The position numbers and the translations under genes were made by a program. Positions 17,075 through 25,138 of a stretch of 64,000 nucleotides of DNA are shown piece by piece (position 1 is the first letter of the stretch; each line of letters opens with the position of its first letter). The notes below the pieces were generated by a model that saw only the letters and a program-made list of their open reading frames with translations, had not been told where the DNA came from and ran no database searches. Origin of the DNA: Actinomycetota bacterium (GTDB lineage: Bacteria > Margulisbacteria > Marinamargulisbacteria > GCA-2716485 > GCA-002719695). The DNA lies in assembly GCA_002697535.1 (NCBI GenBank), contig NZWE01000024.1, positions 40,700 through 104,699 on the forward strand, given 5' to 3'.

Positions 17075-18703
17075 TTATGGAGTACGGGGAGGGCTTTGTG
17101 CACCCTTTATTCGATTTAAAAGCTCGTCTGTGGACATTATTGTATCTGTGGCTGGTGATATGCTATTAATATATTCATCCCTTTTTAATAGACCTGCTAA
17201 ATATAACGCTTCTTTTTTTTGGAATGTTGTAAATTGGTCATTGGAATCAGACTTTACTGTTTCAAAAAACTCTAACCAAGCAACCATCGTATCATTTGTT
17301 TTGGACTTTCCATCTATTTGAGTGTTTTTACCGATTAACCCTAACTCTGTCTCTTTAGCATTTCTTAGATCATTAGATTTATCTGATATATTTTCTGGAA
17401 TATCCTTTGGATCAAATAATGCATATGCAAGAGTGATAGCTGCAGCAAATGACTCAAAATAATTAGGATGTTGAAAATTTGTAAGGATCGGCGCTATAAA
17501 CCCTTTTGAACCGATATTCTGTATTTTGCTCTGTAAGTCAGTGGAGTTGTTTGTATAACTATTTCCAAAATCAATTAGTGTTAACTTCCGATCTTCGTCT
17601 GACCATATAAGATTGTCAGGCTTAATATCAAAATGGGATTTGTCATATCGGCTTAACGCAGTTGTTAACACCTCAATTAATTGGTTTTTATATTTACTGT
17701 AGCTAGCTTCATCTAATTTTGTTTTTACAGGGCTGCCTTTTGCAACATCCATAATGATGGCATGACAGTTCGATTTGGGGTCTTCAAAGATTTTGTGAAC
17801 TTTGGAGGCACTTGCATTGCTACTACTTAAATGTTCAAAAATTGTATTTTGCGCATTACACTCACGCATAATATCCTCACCCTTTATATTTGAAGGAATA
17901 ATTTTGATTATAACCTGATTTTTGGCATCTGATGTTAATTGAGCTAAATAAACATGCCCATTAGTACCATTTAGATTATCCTTTCCTTCTCCAAAGATCT
18001 CACTCCCACTTATGATGGTATAATCAGCAAAATTTTTTCCTATTAAACTAGGCGTTATGTTTGGAATTGAGATCTTTTCAAATCCTGTAAAATTGGAAAT
18101 CTCCTTTGTCGATATTCGCCGAACCATAGCCGCCTGCTGACCTCTTAGGATTCTCTCTGAGGGTGCCCGAAATGAGGGTCTCTGATCAGGCTCCAAAAAT
18201 CTTGTATCTTCACGTATTTTTTTTAACATAGCTTTGGTTACAGGGTGGGTTGCCTTAACCTTATCAACATTCTCAATAAAACTCTCTACTAATCCTAACG
18301 TTTCTTTATCTAGGTAACCCAATATTTGAAAAACATTGAAGTGAGTTAGATCATTTTTTGTTTGTTTAAAACTTTTTCCGGCGGTTGTGTTAACGATTTG
18401 TGAAAATAATTTATATAAATCTTCTATTTGATGTAATTCCCCATCCTCAAAAGTTATCGGAACATCTTTCTCTTCAACCTTTTGCTTAAGGTTTTCAATG
18501 CACTGCCTTATTTCGGAATCAAGAGTATAAGTGTGTTTTTCTTTTATTTTTTGGGAGTTAGGAAAAAGGCTTGTAAATACTTTATGAAATCGTTGAGAAT
18601 TCATTTCCGTCTCACTAAGCTTTTTACCTGAGGGCGGTTGCTTTTTTTTTGTGAGGGCCTCTCCCGGTTTGAAAGGACTCCCCAACCTATTTAAATTAAG
18701 CAC
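17075..18703 (-). CDS. Eukaryotic-like Ser/Thr protein kinase family protein
   Basis: The C-terminal part has protein-kinase landmarks: a Gly-rich loop region (about 238-254), VIIK with Lys267, a helix-C Glu near 281, the catalytic loop HFDIKPDNLIW (Asp359, Lys361, Asn364), and DFG at 378-380 followed by GSKGFIAPI resembling the APE region. All key catalytic residues are present. The N-terminal 220 residues are helical, charged and unrecognised; no membrane segment or PASTA domain follows, so it is soluble. The start is GTG at 18703, directly abutting a G9 tract behind AAGGA, so Shine-Dalgarno and start codon run into each other. An internal ATG at codon 34 is an alternative. It lies alone inside the repeat-bounded insertion. 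Confidence 0.8.
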   Translation of the reverse strand: MLNLNRLGSPFKPGEALTKKKQPPSGKKLSETEMNSQRFHKVFTSLFPNSQKIKEKHTYTLDSEIRQCIENLKQKVEEKDVPITFEDGELHQIEDLYKLFSQIVNTTAGKSFKQTKNDLTHFNVFQILGYLDKETLGLVESFIENVDKVKATHPVTKAMLKKIREDTRFLEPDQRPSFRAPSERILRGQQAAMVRRISTKEISNFTGFEKISIPNITPSLIGKNFADYTIISGSEIFGEGKDNLNGTNGHVYLAQLTSDAKNQVIIKIIPSNIKGEDIMRECNAQNTIFEHLSSSNASASKVHKIFEDPKSNCHAIIMDVAKGSPVKTKLDEASYSKYKNQLIEVLTTALSRYDKSHFDIKPDNLIWSDEDRKLTLIDFGNSYTNNSTDLQSKIQNIGSKGFIAPILTNFQHPNYFESFAAAITLAYALFDPKDIPENISDKSNDLRNAKETELGLIGKNTQIDGKSKTNDTMVAWLEFFETVKSDSNDQFTTFQKKEALYLAGLLKRDEYINSISPATDTIMSTDELLNRIKGAQSPPRTP

Positions 18704-18716
18704 CCCCCCCCTCCTT
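18703..18716 (-). promoter_or_regulatory. G9 homopolymer fused to the ribosome binding site of the kinase gene
   Basis: On the minus strand the sequence reads AAGGA followed by nine G and then TG of the GTG start codon. Slipped-strand changes in tract length would alter the Shine-Dalgarno spacing, a known route to phase-variable expression. A nine-base G run is striking in an AT-rich genome. Confidence 0.6.
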
Positions 18717-18794
18717 CTGTGATTATTAGAAATTACTTACTATGCTTTATTGAATAGTTCCCAGGTTTAAGTAAATATTAAACATTTATTGAAA

Positions 18795-18859
18795 AAGGCG
18801 TTGGCTGCGTTAGATGGACAAGGTGTTATTACAGTTTGGCATGTTACATAACCCAAACA
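18795..18859 (+). repeat. 65-bp direct repeat, copy 2
   Basis: This is a perfect copy of 16745-16809, lying outside any gene. It closes the 1985-base segment holding the glycosyltransferase fragment and the kinase gene. The sequence after it (from 18860) is presumably the original downstream flank of the WD40 gene. Confidence 0.95.
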
Positions 18860-19092
18860 ATAGTATCAATAGATAAATATCCCCATCCATTACATCTAAA
18901 CCATTTTAAAAAATTTAGTTAGCTTATTGTGAAATTTTTTAGACTTTGTTTAACTTCATTCTTGCAATCAAGTTTTATAGCGTTAAAAAAGAGACTACCT
19001 TGCTCCCTTTTTTCTTTAAATTGCTAATTTTTAATTGATTGTTATACTTAGAATAAGCTATTTCTTATTTATAGCTTAAACTAAGTTACACC
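18860..19092. other. Intergenic region before the glycosyltransferase genes
   Basis: No gene is seen. At about 18985-19014 an A-run and GAG face CTCCC and a T-run (AAAAAAGAG ... CTCCCTTTTTT), an imperfect hairpin that may have been the original terminator of the cobW-WD40 operon. Upstream of the 19093 gene, TAAACT (19077-19082) lies ten bases before the ATG, another leaderless-type arrangement. Confidence 0.4.
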
Positions 19093-20169
19093 ATGTCAAA
19101 AAAATCATTATCTATCTTTTATATCTATTATGGACCTCCTTTCCCTTTTTCTGTTAATGGGGCTGCCATTTTTGATTTAGATTTACTTTCTTATCTTAGT
19201 ACTCAGAATCATACTCTCCATTGCATTACCTGTATTTTTGATAATTCAAAAGAAAAAGCATTTAATGAATTAAAAAAAATGCAAAACAAATTTAATTTTA
19301 CGCTTGATTTTAACGAGAATCAGTTAACAATTACGTTTAACTCTATCACCCTTCATGTTTATGATAATAAGGAATTTTTTCAGGCATGTGATACCTATGT
19401 TCACACCCATAGCCCCTCCATCATCTGGCACCGCTATTCTGATGCCTGGATCAAAAAAGCAGACTGGTCTTTATTTGGCTCCCAAACTAATATCATGTTT
19501 TTTACAGAACATATCGCCTCACTCAACCATGCTCACTTAAAACTCTTTAATAAACTTATTCTTAATAGTCAGTATCTTAAACAAACAATGTTCCCCAAAA
19601 AACGTAATTCAACAGCCATTATTCATCCGGTTCCTAATACATCGTGTATTAACACTCGCTTTCAGCCTAACCCCCAATTTTTATTATTTGTTAATCCCAA
19701 TAGAAATAAAGGAAGTCACATTGTTTTTCAACTTGCGCAACAAAACCCTCACCTTCAATTCATGGTTGTTAAGGGTTGGTGGGGCTATATTGATCAACCC
19801 TTTGATACCTTAAAAAATGTACTTCTTGTCCCCTCTCAAGAAGATGTTTCCGAAATTTACTCCTATACAAAACTGCTTCTCTTTCCTAGTCAAGCGACAG
19901 AGTCGTTTGGCCGGCTACAAATTGAAGCTGCTTATAACAATATCCCTATTCTTGGTAGCCGAAACGGTGGTATTGAAGAAATCTTTAACGGGAACGGTTT
20001 GTTAGTTGACAACATAACATCTATTGATGAATGGCAACTCAAGTTAGACACACTTTTAGAACCAGCTTGCTATGAACACTGTGTTAGCCAATGCAAAATG
20101 ATTCAACAACAATATTCTCTTAAAGTCGAAGCTAATAAATTTGAAACCATTTTACAAAACGTTGTCTAG
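19093..20169 (+). CDS. Glycosyltransferase, family 4 (GT-B fold)
   Basis: This 358-residue cytoplasmic or membrane-peripheral glycosyltransferase shows the family 4/group 1 C-terminal signature FPSQATESFGRLQIEAAYNNIPILGS (about 266-291) and a following RNGGIEEIFNGNGLLVD, which bind the nucleotide-sugar donor. The LFVNPNRNKGSHIVFQLA segment is the start of the C-terminal Rossmann domain. The N-terminal domain, which sets acceptor choice, is divergent. With the family 2-like enzyme 150 bases downstream it probably takes part in synthesis of a surface glycan. The donor and acceptor are unknown. Confidence 0.85.
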   Translation: MSKKSLSIFYIYYGPPFPFSVNGAAIFDLDLLSYLSTQNHTLHCITCIFDNSKEKAFNELKKMQNKFNFTLDFNENQLTITFNSITLHVYDNKEFFQACDTYVHTHSPSIIWHRYSDAWIKKADWSLFGSQTNIMFFTEHIASLNHAHLKLFNKLILNSQYLKQTMFPKKRNSTAIIHPVPNTSCINTRFQPNPQFLLFVNPNRNKGSHIVFQLAQQNPHLQFMVVKGWWGYIDQPFDTLKNVLLVPSQEDVSEIYSYTKLLLFPSQATESFGRLQIEAAYNNIPILGSRNGGIEEIFNGNGLLVDNITSIDEWQLKLDTLLEPACYEHCVSQCKMIQQQYSLKVEANKFETILQNVV

Positions 20170-20315
20170 TAAATGGTTTTATTTAAATAATGTTACGCGG
20201 CTACTCAAAATCGTACTGACTTTTTTAAGTTTTAATTACTGATTTTTTTAGCCTTGCTAGTATCTTTTCTAATTATTTGTTACCATCTTACACATCATTA
20301 ATAAAGTATTATGAT

Positions 20316-21152
20316 ATGACATCAACACAACATATTGGTCTTTTGATGACCTATAATGAAGAAGATATTATCCAAGAAACCCTATCTCACAATAGTCAAT
20401 TTTTTGATGCAATTTATGCTCTTGATGGATCTACCGATAAAACGGCTGATATTATTCGCAGTTTTGATGTTGTTAAATCTTTAATTAAAGATCAAGATCT
20501 TTATCCTAAACGGACCATAAAAGATGGTGTTCGCCAATTTTTGCTCGAAAAAGCACAAGCAGAATATGGTTATGAAGGATGGTTTACCTTATTGCATGGT
20601 GATGAACTTTTGGTCGATGATCCTCGAAAAATTGCGGCAAAAGCAGATCGCCAGAAAGCCGAACGTATTAATTGGCGTCCGCTTAACTTTTTTCTTCATA
20701 CATCTCAAAAAGACTCTTACACGGCGGAAACGCCTATTACAAAAGAAGTTCTTTTTTATGAACCAGGTGTTAATTTGGAAATTCGCCAATTTAAAAATAA
20801 AAAAGGAATTTTTTATGATTTAAATCAACATAATAATTTAGTTCCTCATGGTATTAGTTGGAAACCGTTGTTTGATTTTCCTATTTTTCGTCATTATGTT
20901 GTTCGTTCTGTTAAACAATTTGAATCCCGTCTTTATAATGCATCACAATCCTATAATGGATTTAATAACTCTTCTGACAAACAAGATATCCAACATCCCG
21001 AAGTGTTTGATTACAATCACATATTTCGAGACCATTTATTTACATCGAGTAAACAAGTTCGTAAATTTGATGGAGATTATCAGGAATTTTGTCCATTTAA
21101 ACGTCCTCACTTTTTTAAACAATATTTAGATTTTCATAAATATCGTGCTTAA
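20316..21152 (+). CDS. Glycosyltransferase family 2-like protein
   Basis: The N-terminus HIGLLMTYNEEDIIQETL and the following FDAIYALDGSTDKTADIIRSF resemble the nucleotide-binding part of GT-A (family 2) transferases, with DGSTDKT where DDGSTD is usual. A second acidic motif, LLHGDELLVDD, may be the DxD metal site. The frame is open from a TTG at 20277, but the family-like start is the ATG at 20316, giving 279 residues. A diverged, broken copy of its middle third lies at 16810-17009, so a relative of this gene has been involved in rearrangement. The phosphopantetheinyl transferase begins six bases after its stop. Confidence 0.75.
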   Translation: MTSTQHIGLLMTYNEEDIIQETLSHNSQFFDAIYALDGSTDKTADIIRSFDVVKSLIKDQDLYPKRTIKDGVRQFLLEKAQAEYGYEGWFTLLHGDELLVDDPRKIAAKADRQKAERINWRPLNFFLHTSQKDSYTAETPITKEVLFYEPGVNLEIRQFKNKKGIFYDLNQHNNLVPHGISWKPLFDFPIFRHYVVRSVKQFESRLYNASQSYNGFNNSSDKQDIQHPEVFDYNHIFRDHLFTSSKQVRKFDGDYQEFCPFKRPHFFKQYLDFHKYRA

Positions 21153-21158
21153 TTTTTT

Positions 21159-21899
21159 ATGTCTCCGTTAACTAAACTTAAATCCTTACTGACCCACTAT
21201 ACCCACGACTCTTTAATTCACCAGAATCTTGTTTTTATCTTCTCATTTTCAGACCATATCTTTAATCAAATCCCTTATGAAGCTATCTTATCTGAGAGCG
21301 AACAAACCCGTTTGCATCGTTACCGTATTGATTTGGCACGGTATCAATTTTGTATTACACGTGTTTATCTAAGATTTATTTTAGCCCATTTTTTACAAAC
21401 TTCTCCCCAGGCTATTTCGTTTGAAAAAACGATCAAAGGAAAACTATTTATACCTAGTTCGGATCTATCATTTTCGGTATCTCATAGTCATTCGATGGGA
21501 GTGCTTACTCTATCTACAGATTCTTTTCTTGGCATTGATATCGAATACATAAAACCTAATTTCGCTTATCATCGTATCGCTAATCGTTATTTTACACCAT
21601 TAGAATCTCAATGGCTTAATGCTCAACCGTTACCTGATCACGTAACCTCATTTTTTAATATTTGGACAGGAAAAGAATCTGTTGCCAAAGCTACCGGTTT
21701 TGGCCTATCTATTAATTTTTCTTCATTTTCTGTAATTCCGATTCATTCAAGTCTATCTACCACACTTTCCAATCGAGCCTCCTTTTCAGAGTCTGATTGC
21801 TTTTACTTACATTACATTTCTACTAGCCCTGATTACTCATGTTGTCTCGCAAGTGAATCTCCTATTAAAGAACTCCAAACGATCATACTTTCTTTATAA
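21159..21899 (+). CDS. 4'-phosphopantetheinyl transferase (Sfp type)
   Basis: This enzyme moves the phosphopantetheine arm from CoA to a Ser of a carrier protein. The signatures are FSVSHSHSMGVL, LGIDIEYIKPN (the magnesium-binding GxDxE region, residues about 126-136) and FFNIWTGKESVAKATGFGL (W-x-x-K-E-A-x-x-K type, about 168-186). At 246 residues it is of the Sfp/AcpT class rather than the short AcpS. No polyketide or peptide synthetase is nearby, so it may activate the fatty-acid carrier protein. Its end overlaps the convergent 21894 gene by six bases. Confidence 0.88.
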   Translation: MSPLTKLKSLLTHYTHDSLIHQNLVFIFSFSDHIFNQIPYEAILSESEQTRLHRYRIDLARYQFCITRVYLRFILAHFLQTSPQAISFEKTIKGKLFIPSSDLSFSVSHSHSMGVLTLSTDSFLGIDIEYIKPNFAYHRIANRYFTPLESQWLNAQPLPDHVTSFFNIWTGKESVAKATGFGLSINFSSFSVIPIHSSLSTTLSNRASFSESDCFYLHYISTSPDYSCCLASESPIKELQTIILSL

Positions 21900-22823
21900 C
21901 GATGTATTTAACCTTGTCATTACTTTTTGTAATTGCGGTTCTAATTTTCCAAAGGTAATAGTTATAATATCTTGTTTTATATAATCAATATCATCTTGAA
22001 TAGCTATCATGCTATCCATATCTTCTTTTTGTTCTGTATTTTGTAATTCATTAGCTAAAAAATCTAAATGTTTAATCACCCCTTTTTTAGCACTTTGAGA
22101 TCGACTATGATCACCTTTTGCACATTTTATTAAGGTATCAATTACATATCTTGCTTGATTTTTATTATATTGTTTGGCATGTAACCCTATTTCTCCATAG
22201 ACAAATTGATTAAAAAATCGCTGTTCTAAGGTATCTATTGCTAAACCTTTTTCATCATCTGGCAACAACGGTAATATTGTAGAATCACTCATTGATATTT
22301 CAGCATAACAATCACATAAATTTTGAAAACATTGATCCGATAATTCTCTAATTTTTAAGATGTTGTAATAAGGATTATGTTTATCATCAAAATAAAAGAC
22401 AATTAAATACCACCGAATGTGTTCTTTCTTTGATTCATAAAACTCATTTAGTTCTTCTAAACACATACTTTTTTGCTCGTCTGTTAAAAATCGAGCATAT
22501 ATTAACCGAAAAAAAGTTAAAAAACATTGCTGCTGAATGGCTTGCTTATCTTGTCTTATCGAAAAACTTTTTATCATAAACAAACAGGTTAATGCATCTT
22601 GCTTTATCTCATCTTCAGCTCCAAATTGAACAAAATGTAAATATAATTTTACGATTAAAAAAATGGTTTTATCATCTTGATCCCTATCTACTTTTTCCAT
22701 TAGGGTCTCTAATAATTCCGCTTGTTTTTTTTCAGGAAATATCATCGACAACTTGATAGCATCTTTTAACGTCGTAATTTGTTTATATAAATCATGAATT
22801 GATTCGTCCATAGTGTCTATCAT
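21894..22823 (-). CDS. Uncharacterised alpha-helical protein
   Basis: I do not recognise this family. The 309 residues are almost wholly predicted helical, charged and free of membrane segments or signal peptide, with leucine-spaced helix pairs that would suit a HEAT/TPR-like solenoid (for example residues 45-160). The ATG at 22823 has AAGAAGGAT just upstream. It is divergent from the EamA transporter, 45 bases apart, and shares promoter space with it. Confidence 0.6.
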   Translation of the reverse strand: MIDTMDESIHDLYKQITTLKDAIKLSMIFPEKKQAELLETLMEKVDRDQDDKTIFLIVKLYLHFVQFGAEDEIKQDALTCLFMIKSFSIRQDKQAIQQQCFLTFFRLIYARFLTDEQKSMCLEELNEFYESKKEHIRWYLIVFYFDDKHNPYYNILKIRELSDQCFQNLCDCYAEISMSDSTILPLLPDDEKGLAIDTLEQRFFNQFVYGEIGLHAKQYNKNQARYVIDTLIKCAKGDHSRSQSAKKGVIKHLDFLANELQNTEQKEDMDSMIAIQDDIDYIKQDIITITFGKLEPQLQKVMTRLNTSL

Positions 22824-22856
22824 ATCCTTCTTTTGCTTCTTTTTTAATATATAACG

Positions 22857-22862
22857 TATACT
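22857..22862 (+). promoter_or_regulatory. -10 box of a probable leaderless promoter
   Basis: TATACT at 22857-22862 ends six bases before the ATG at 22869; a TTGCTT at 22833-22838 is a candidate -35 at 18-base spacing. Confidence 0.55.
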
Positions 22863-22868
22863 ATATAG

Positions 22869-23711
22869 ATGCCTTTATCTATTTTTTTTCTTATTATTAT
22901 ATCAGGTCTACTTCATGCAATATGGAATATTATTGCAAAACATGTGGGGAAAAATAAAACTATTTTATGGCTTAGCATGTCTATAGGGGGATGGATTGGT
23001 ATTCCTTATCTTATTTGGATTCAGAGTCAGATTACCTGGTCTTTGCTCATTGGTTGGGGTCTTATTTGTGCTACGGCTCATGCTTGCTACTATATTGCTT
23101 TAACTCGTGCTTATGCTCAGTTTCCCATATCGGTTATTTATCCTATCTCTCGTGGCCTTGGTATTGTTATAACGTCATTGTTTTCTCTTTTTTATTTTCA
23201 TGACTCTATTACGAGTATAGGTGTTTTTGGTGTTTTTTTGGTCTTTACTGGAATTATTTTATTTCATAGCCCACATCAACCTACATCATTTAAATCTTTA
23301 GGTATTTATTGGGGGATTCTAGTTGGAATTACTACCGCTACTTATCTTATAACGGATTACCTAGCTCTACAAAACTTACCAGCGAATCAGCTTATTTGGG
23401 TTATTTTTATTTTTATGAGCGTTATCTTGCTTCCTTACTTATTTCATTTTCATCGTTCTGAGCTATATGAAACTTTAACTCAAAAAAAAGGCATCGCTAT
23501 TTTAATTGGTAGTTTATCCTTTTCATCTTGCTTTTTAATTTTATGGGTTCTTGGTATTAGCCCTCTAGGTTATGTGGTGGCTTTACGGGAAACTTCTATT
23601 ATTTTTGCTGGTTTACTCGCTTGGTTTTATCTTAAAGAACCATTTTCAAAAACTAAATGGTTTGCTGTTAGCATTATTAGTATCGGCGCTATTATTATTA
23701 AATTAAGTTAG
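22869..23711 (+). CDS. EamA/DMT-family transporter
   Basis: This 280-residue inner-membrane protein has ten hydrophobic segments arranged as two EamA repeats (about 1-135 and 145-280), typical of drug/metabolite transporters. The first repeat has LLHAIWNIIAKH near its start, and the second ends ALRETSIIFAGLLAWFYLKEPFSKTKWFAVSIISIGAIII, shown in part as ETSIIFAGLLAWFYLKEPF, the most conserved part of the family. The substrate cannot be inferred. It is monocistronic as far as can be seen. Confidence 0.88.
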   Translation: MPLSIFFLIIISGLLHAIWNIIAKHVGKNKTILWLSMSIGGWIGIPYLIWIQSQITWSLLIGWGLICATAHACYYIALTRAYAQFPISVIYPISRGLGIVITSLFSLFYFHDSITSIGVFGVFLVFTGIILFHSPHQPTSFKSLGIYWGILVGITTATYLITDYLALQNLPANQLIWVIFIFMSVILLPYLFHFHRSELYETLTQKKGIAILIGSLSFSSCFLILWVLGISPLGYVVALRETSIIFAGLLAWFYLKEPFSKTKWFAVSIISIGAIIIKLS

Positions 23712-23770
23712 GTAAGAAAATTTTATCAAGTTCTTATACTCATACTATTCCACTATCTCTAAAATAATCT

Positions 23771-23776
23771 TATAAT
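23771..23776 (+). promoter_or_regulatory. -10 box of a probable leaderless promoter (fbp)
   Basis: A consensus TATAAT at 23771-23776 ends six bases before the fbp ATG at 23783; no Shine-Dalgarno is present. Confidence 0.6.
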
Positions 23777-23782
23777 AATTAA

Positions 23783-24754
23783 ATGAGTAAAACTGCTATA
23801 CAGTCATCACGTAAAACGATTGAAAAACATTTACTTGAAATGCAAGCTAAGCATGACGATTTACCTCAAGATATTGCCAATATCCTCTATGATATTAGCT
23901 TAGCCACCAAAATGATACGCAACAATGTCATTGTTGCAGGCTTTCAAGGAGATAGCACTTCTGATCAAGTGAATGTTCATGGAGAATCTGTTAAGAAATT
24001 AGATATCTTTGCTAACAACTGCTTAATCGATATTTTAAGTGCACATGGCCGATTTTCTTATATCGGTTCCGAAGAAGAAGATGACATCATCACTATTAAG
24101 TCGTCTAATGATCCCTCCTATGCTATTTTCTTTGACCCTTTAGATGGTTCTTCTAATATTGATGTTAATGTTAGTGTTGGTACTATCTTTTCTATTTATC
24201 AGTCTGATTCTTCTTTAGGTGATATTAATTTACAACCTGGCTCTAAACAGGTAGCTGCGGGGTATGTTATTTACGGATCGTCTGTCATGCTAGTTTATAC
24301 AACGGGGCACGGTGTTTTTGGGTTTACTTACGATCCTAATATTGGTGAATTTTTATTGTCTCATGATCATATTCGTATCCCAGATTCACCTAAATATTAC
24401 TCTGTTAATGAAAGTTTATATCCTCACTTTAGTCCTAACGTACAAGCCGCTATTGATTCTTTTAAACTATCCCAAACAGAATCATTATCCTCTCGTTATG
24501 TAGGATCTTTGGTTGCTGATTTTCATCGTAACTTATTAAAAGGTGGCGTTTTTGCTTACCCAGCGCTACCTACTCATCCTCAAGGAAAACTTCGCCTTAT
24601 GTATGAAGCAAATCCATTAGCTTTTATTTGTGAACAAGCTGGAGGATCTGCTAGCAATGGCTCAGAACCTATCTTATCTATTCTTCCAGCTAACGTTCAT
24701 GATAAGACGCCTTTATTTATTGGTAACACGCCTCTTGTTAATCGCTTTAAATAA
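23783..24754 (+). CDS. fbp: Fructose-1,6-bisphosphatase class 1
   Basis: This enzyme hydrolyses fructose 1,6-bisphosphate to fructose 6-phosphate in gluconeogenesis, in the cytoplasm. It has the metal-binding FDPLDGSSNIDVNVSVGTIFSIY (residues about 116-138), preceded by the GSEEEDD acidic cluster, and the active-site region LLKGGVFAYPA with later KLRLMYEANPLAFICEQAGG. The length of 323 residues is normal. The start is leaderless-type. Remains of a galE gene follow directly. Confidence 0.95.
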   Translation: MSKTAIQSSRKTIEKHLLEMQAKHDDLPQDIANILYDISLATKMIRNNVIVAGFQGDSTSDQVNVHGESVKKLDIFANNCLIDILSAHGRFSYIGSEEEDDIITIKSSNDPSYAIFFDPLDGSSNIDVNVSVGTIFSIYQSDSSLGDINLQPGSKQVAAGYVIYGSSVMLVYTTGHGVFGFTYDPNIGEFLLSHDHIRIPDSPKYYSVNESLYPHFSPNVQAAIDSFKLSQTESLSSRYVGSLVADFHRNLLKGGVFAYPALPTHPQGKLRLMYEANPLAFICEQAGGSASNGSEPILSILPANVHDKTPLFIGNTPLVNRFK

Positions 24755-24765
24755 TAAGACATTCT

Positions 24766-25081
24766 CATAAACTAGCTGTTTCTTTTATTGCTGGTGTTGA
24801 TTATATTGAATCTCATACTGCAAACGCATTGTCTGAGAATGATTTCGTCTTGTTATTTAGGAACATCCGGCGGTATTAGTATTTTTGATTTATTAACATA
24901 GACTGAATCCATCTGCCAATCTACCATTCCTTATACCATTGCTCCCCGTCGAGACGGAGATCCCTCACTGTTAGCAGCAGATGCATCTTTTGCTCAATCA
25001 ACACTAAAGTGACCCCCTAAATACTCTTCTGTTCATACTATTTTAAATACCGCCTGGACATGGCTAAATAAGAGGTTTTAA
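24766..25081 (+). pseudogene. galE: Deleted and stop-interrupted galE (UDP-glucose 4-epimerase) relic
   Basis: Translation of 24780-24850 gives GVDYIESHTANALSENDFV, clearly the Rossmann N-terminus of GalE (usual form GAGYIGSHT). It is followed at once by the C-terminus: GTSGGISIFDLL, then TIPYTIAPRRDGDPSLLAAD, and finally YSSVHTILNTAWTWLNKRF before TAA. The roughly 250 middle residues, including the catalytic YxxxK, are missing. In-frame TAG (about 24898) and TGA (about 25009, in place of the W of LGWxPKYS) interrupt what remains. This explains the 384-base gap between fbp and the next gene. Confidence 0.85.
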
Positions 25082-25138
25082 GTTTAAATCTTGAAAAAAA
25101 TGGGTATAAAAAGCATATAATAAGATTTAGGGGGGTTT

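Noticed and set aside
16998-17321. 107-codon plus-strand frame overlapping the kinase 3' end
   Set aside because: It joins intergenic sequence to the antisense of the kinase; the kinase frame has clear conserved motifs and this one has none.
22801-22870. Operator for a divergent regulator between 22823 and 22869
   Set aside because: The 45-base gap is explained by a Shine-Dalgarno on one side and a leaderless promoter on the other; no palindrome is present.
24766-25081. Stop-codon recoding (TGA or TAG read as an amino acid) in the galE-like frame
   Set aside because: The gene also lacks its entire middle, and intact genes here use TGA and TAG as ordinary stops, so decay explains it better.
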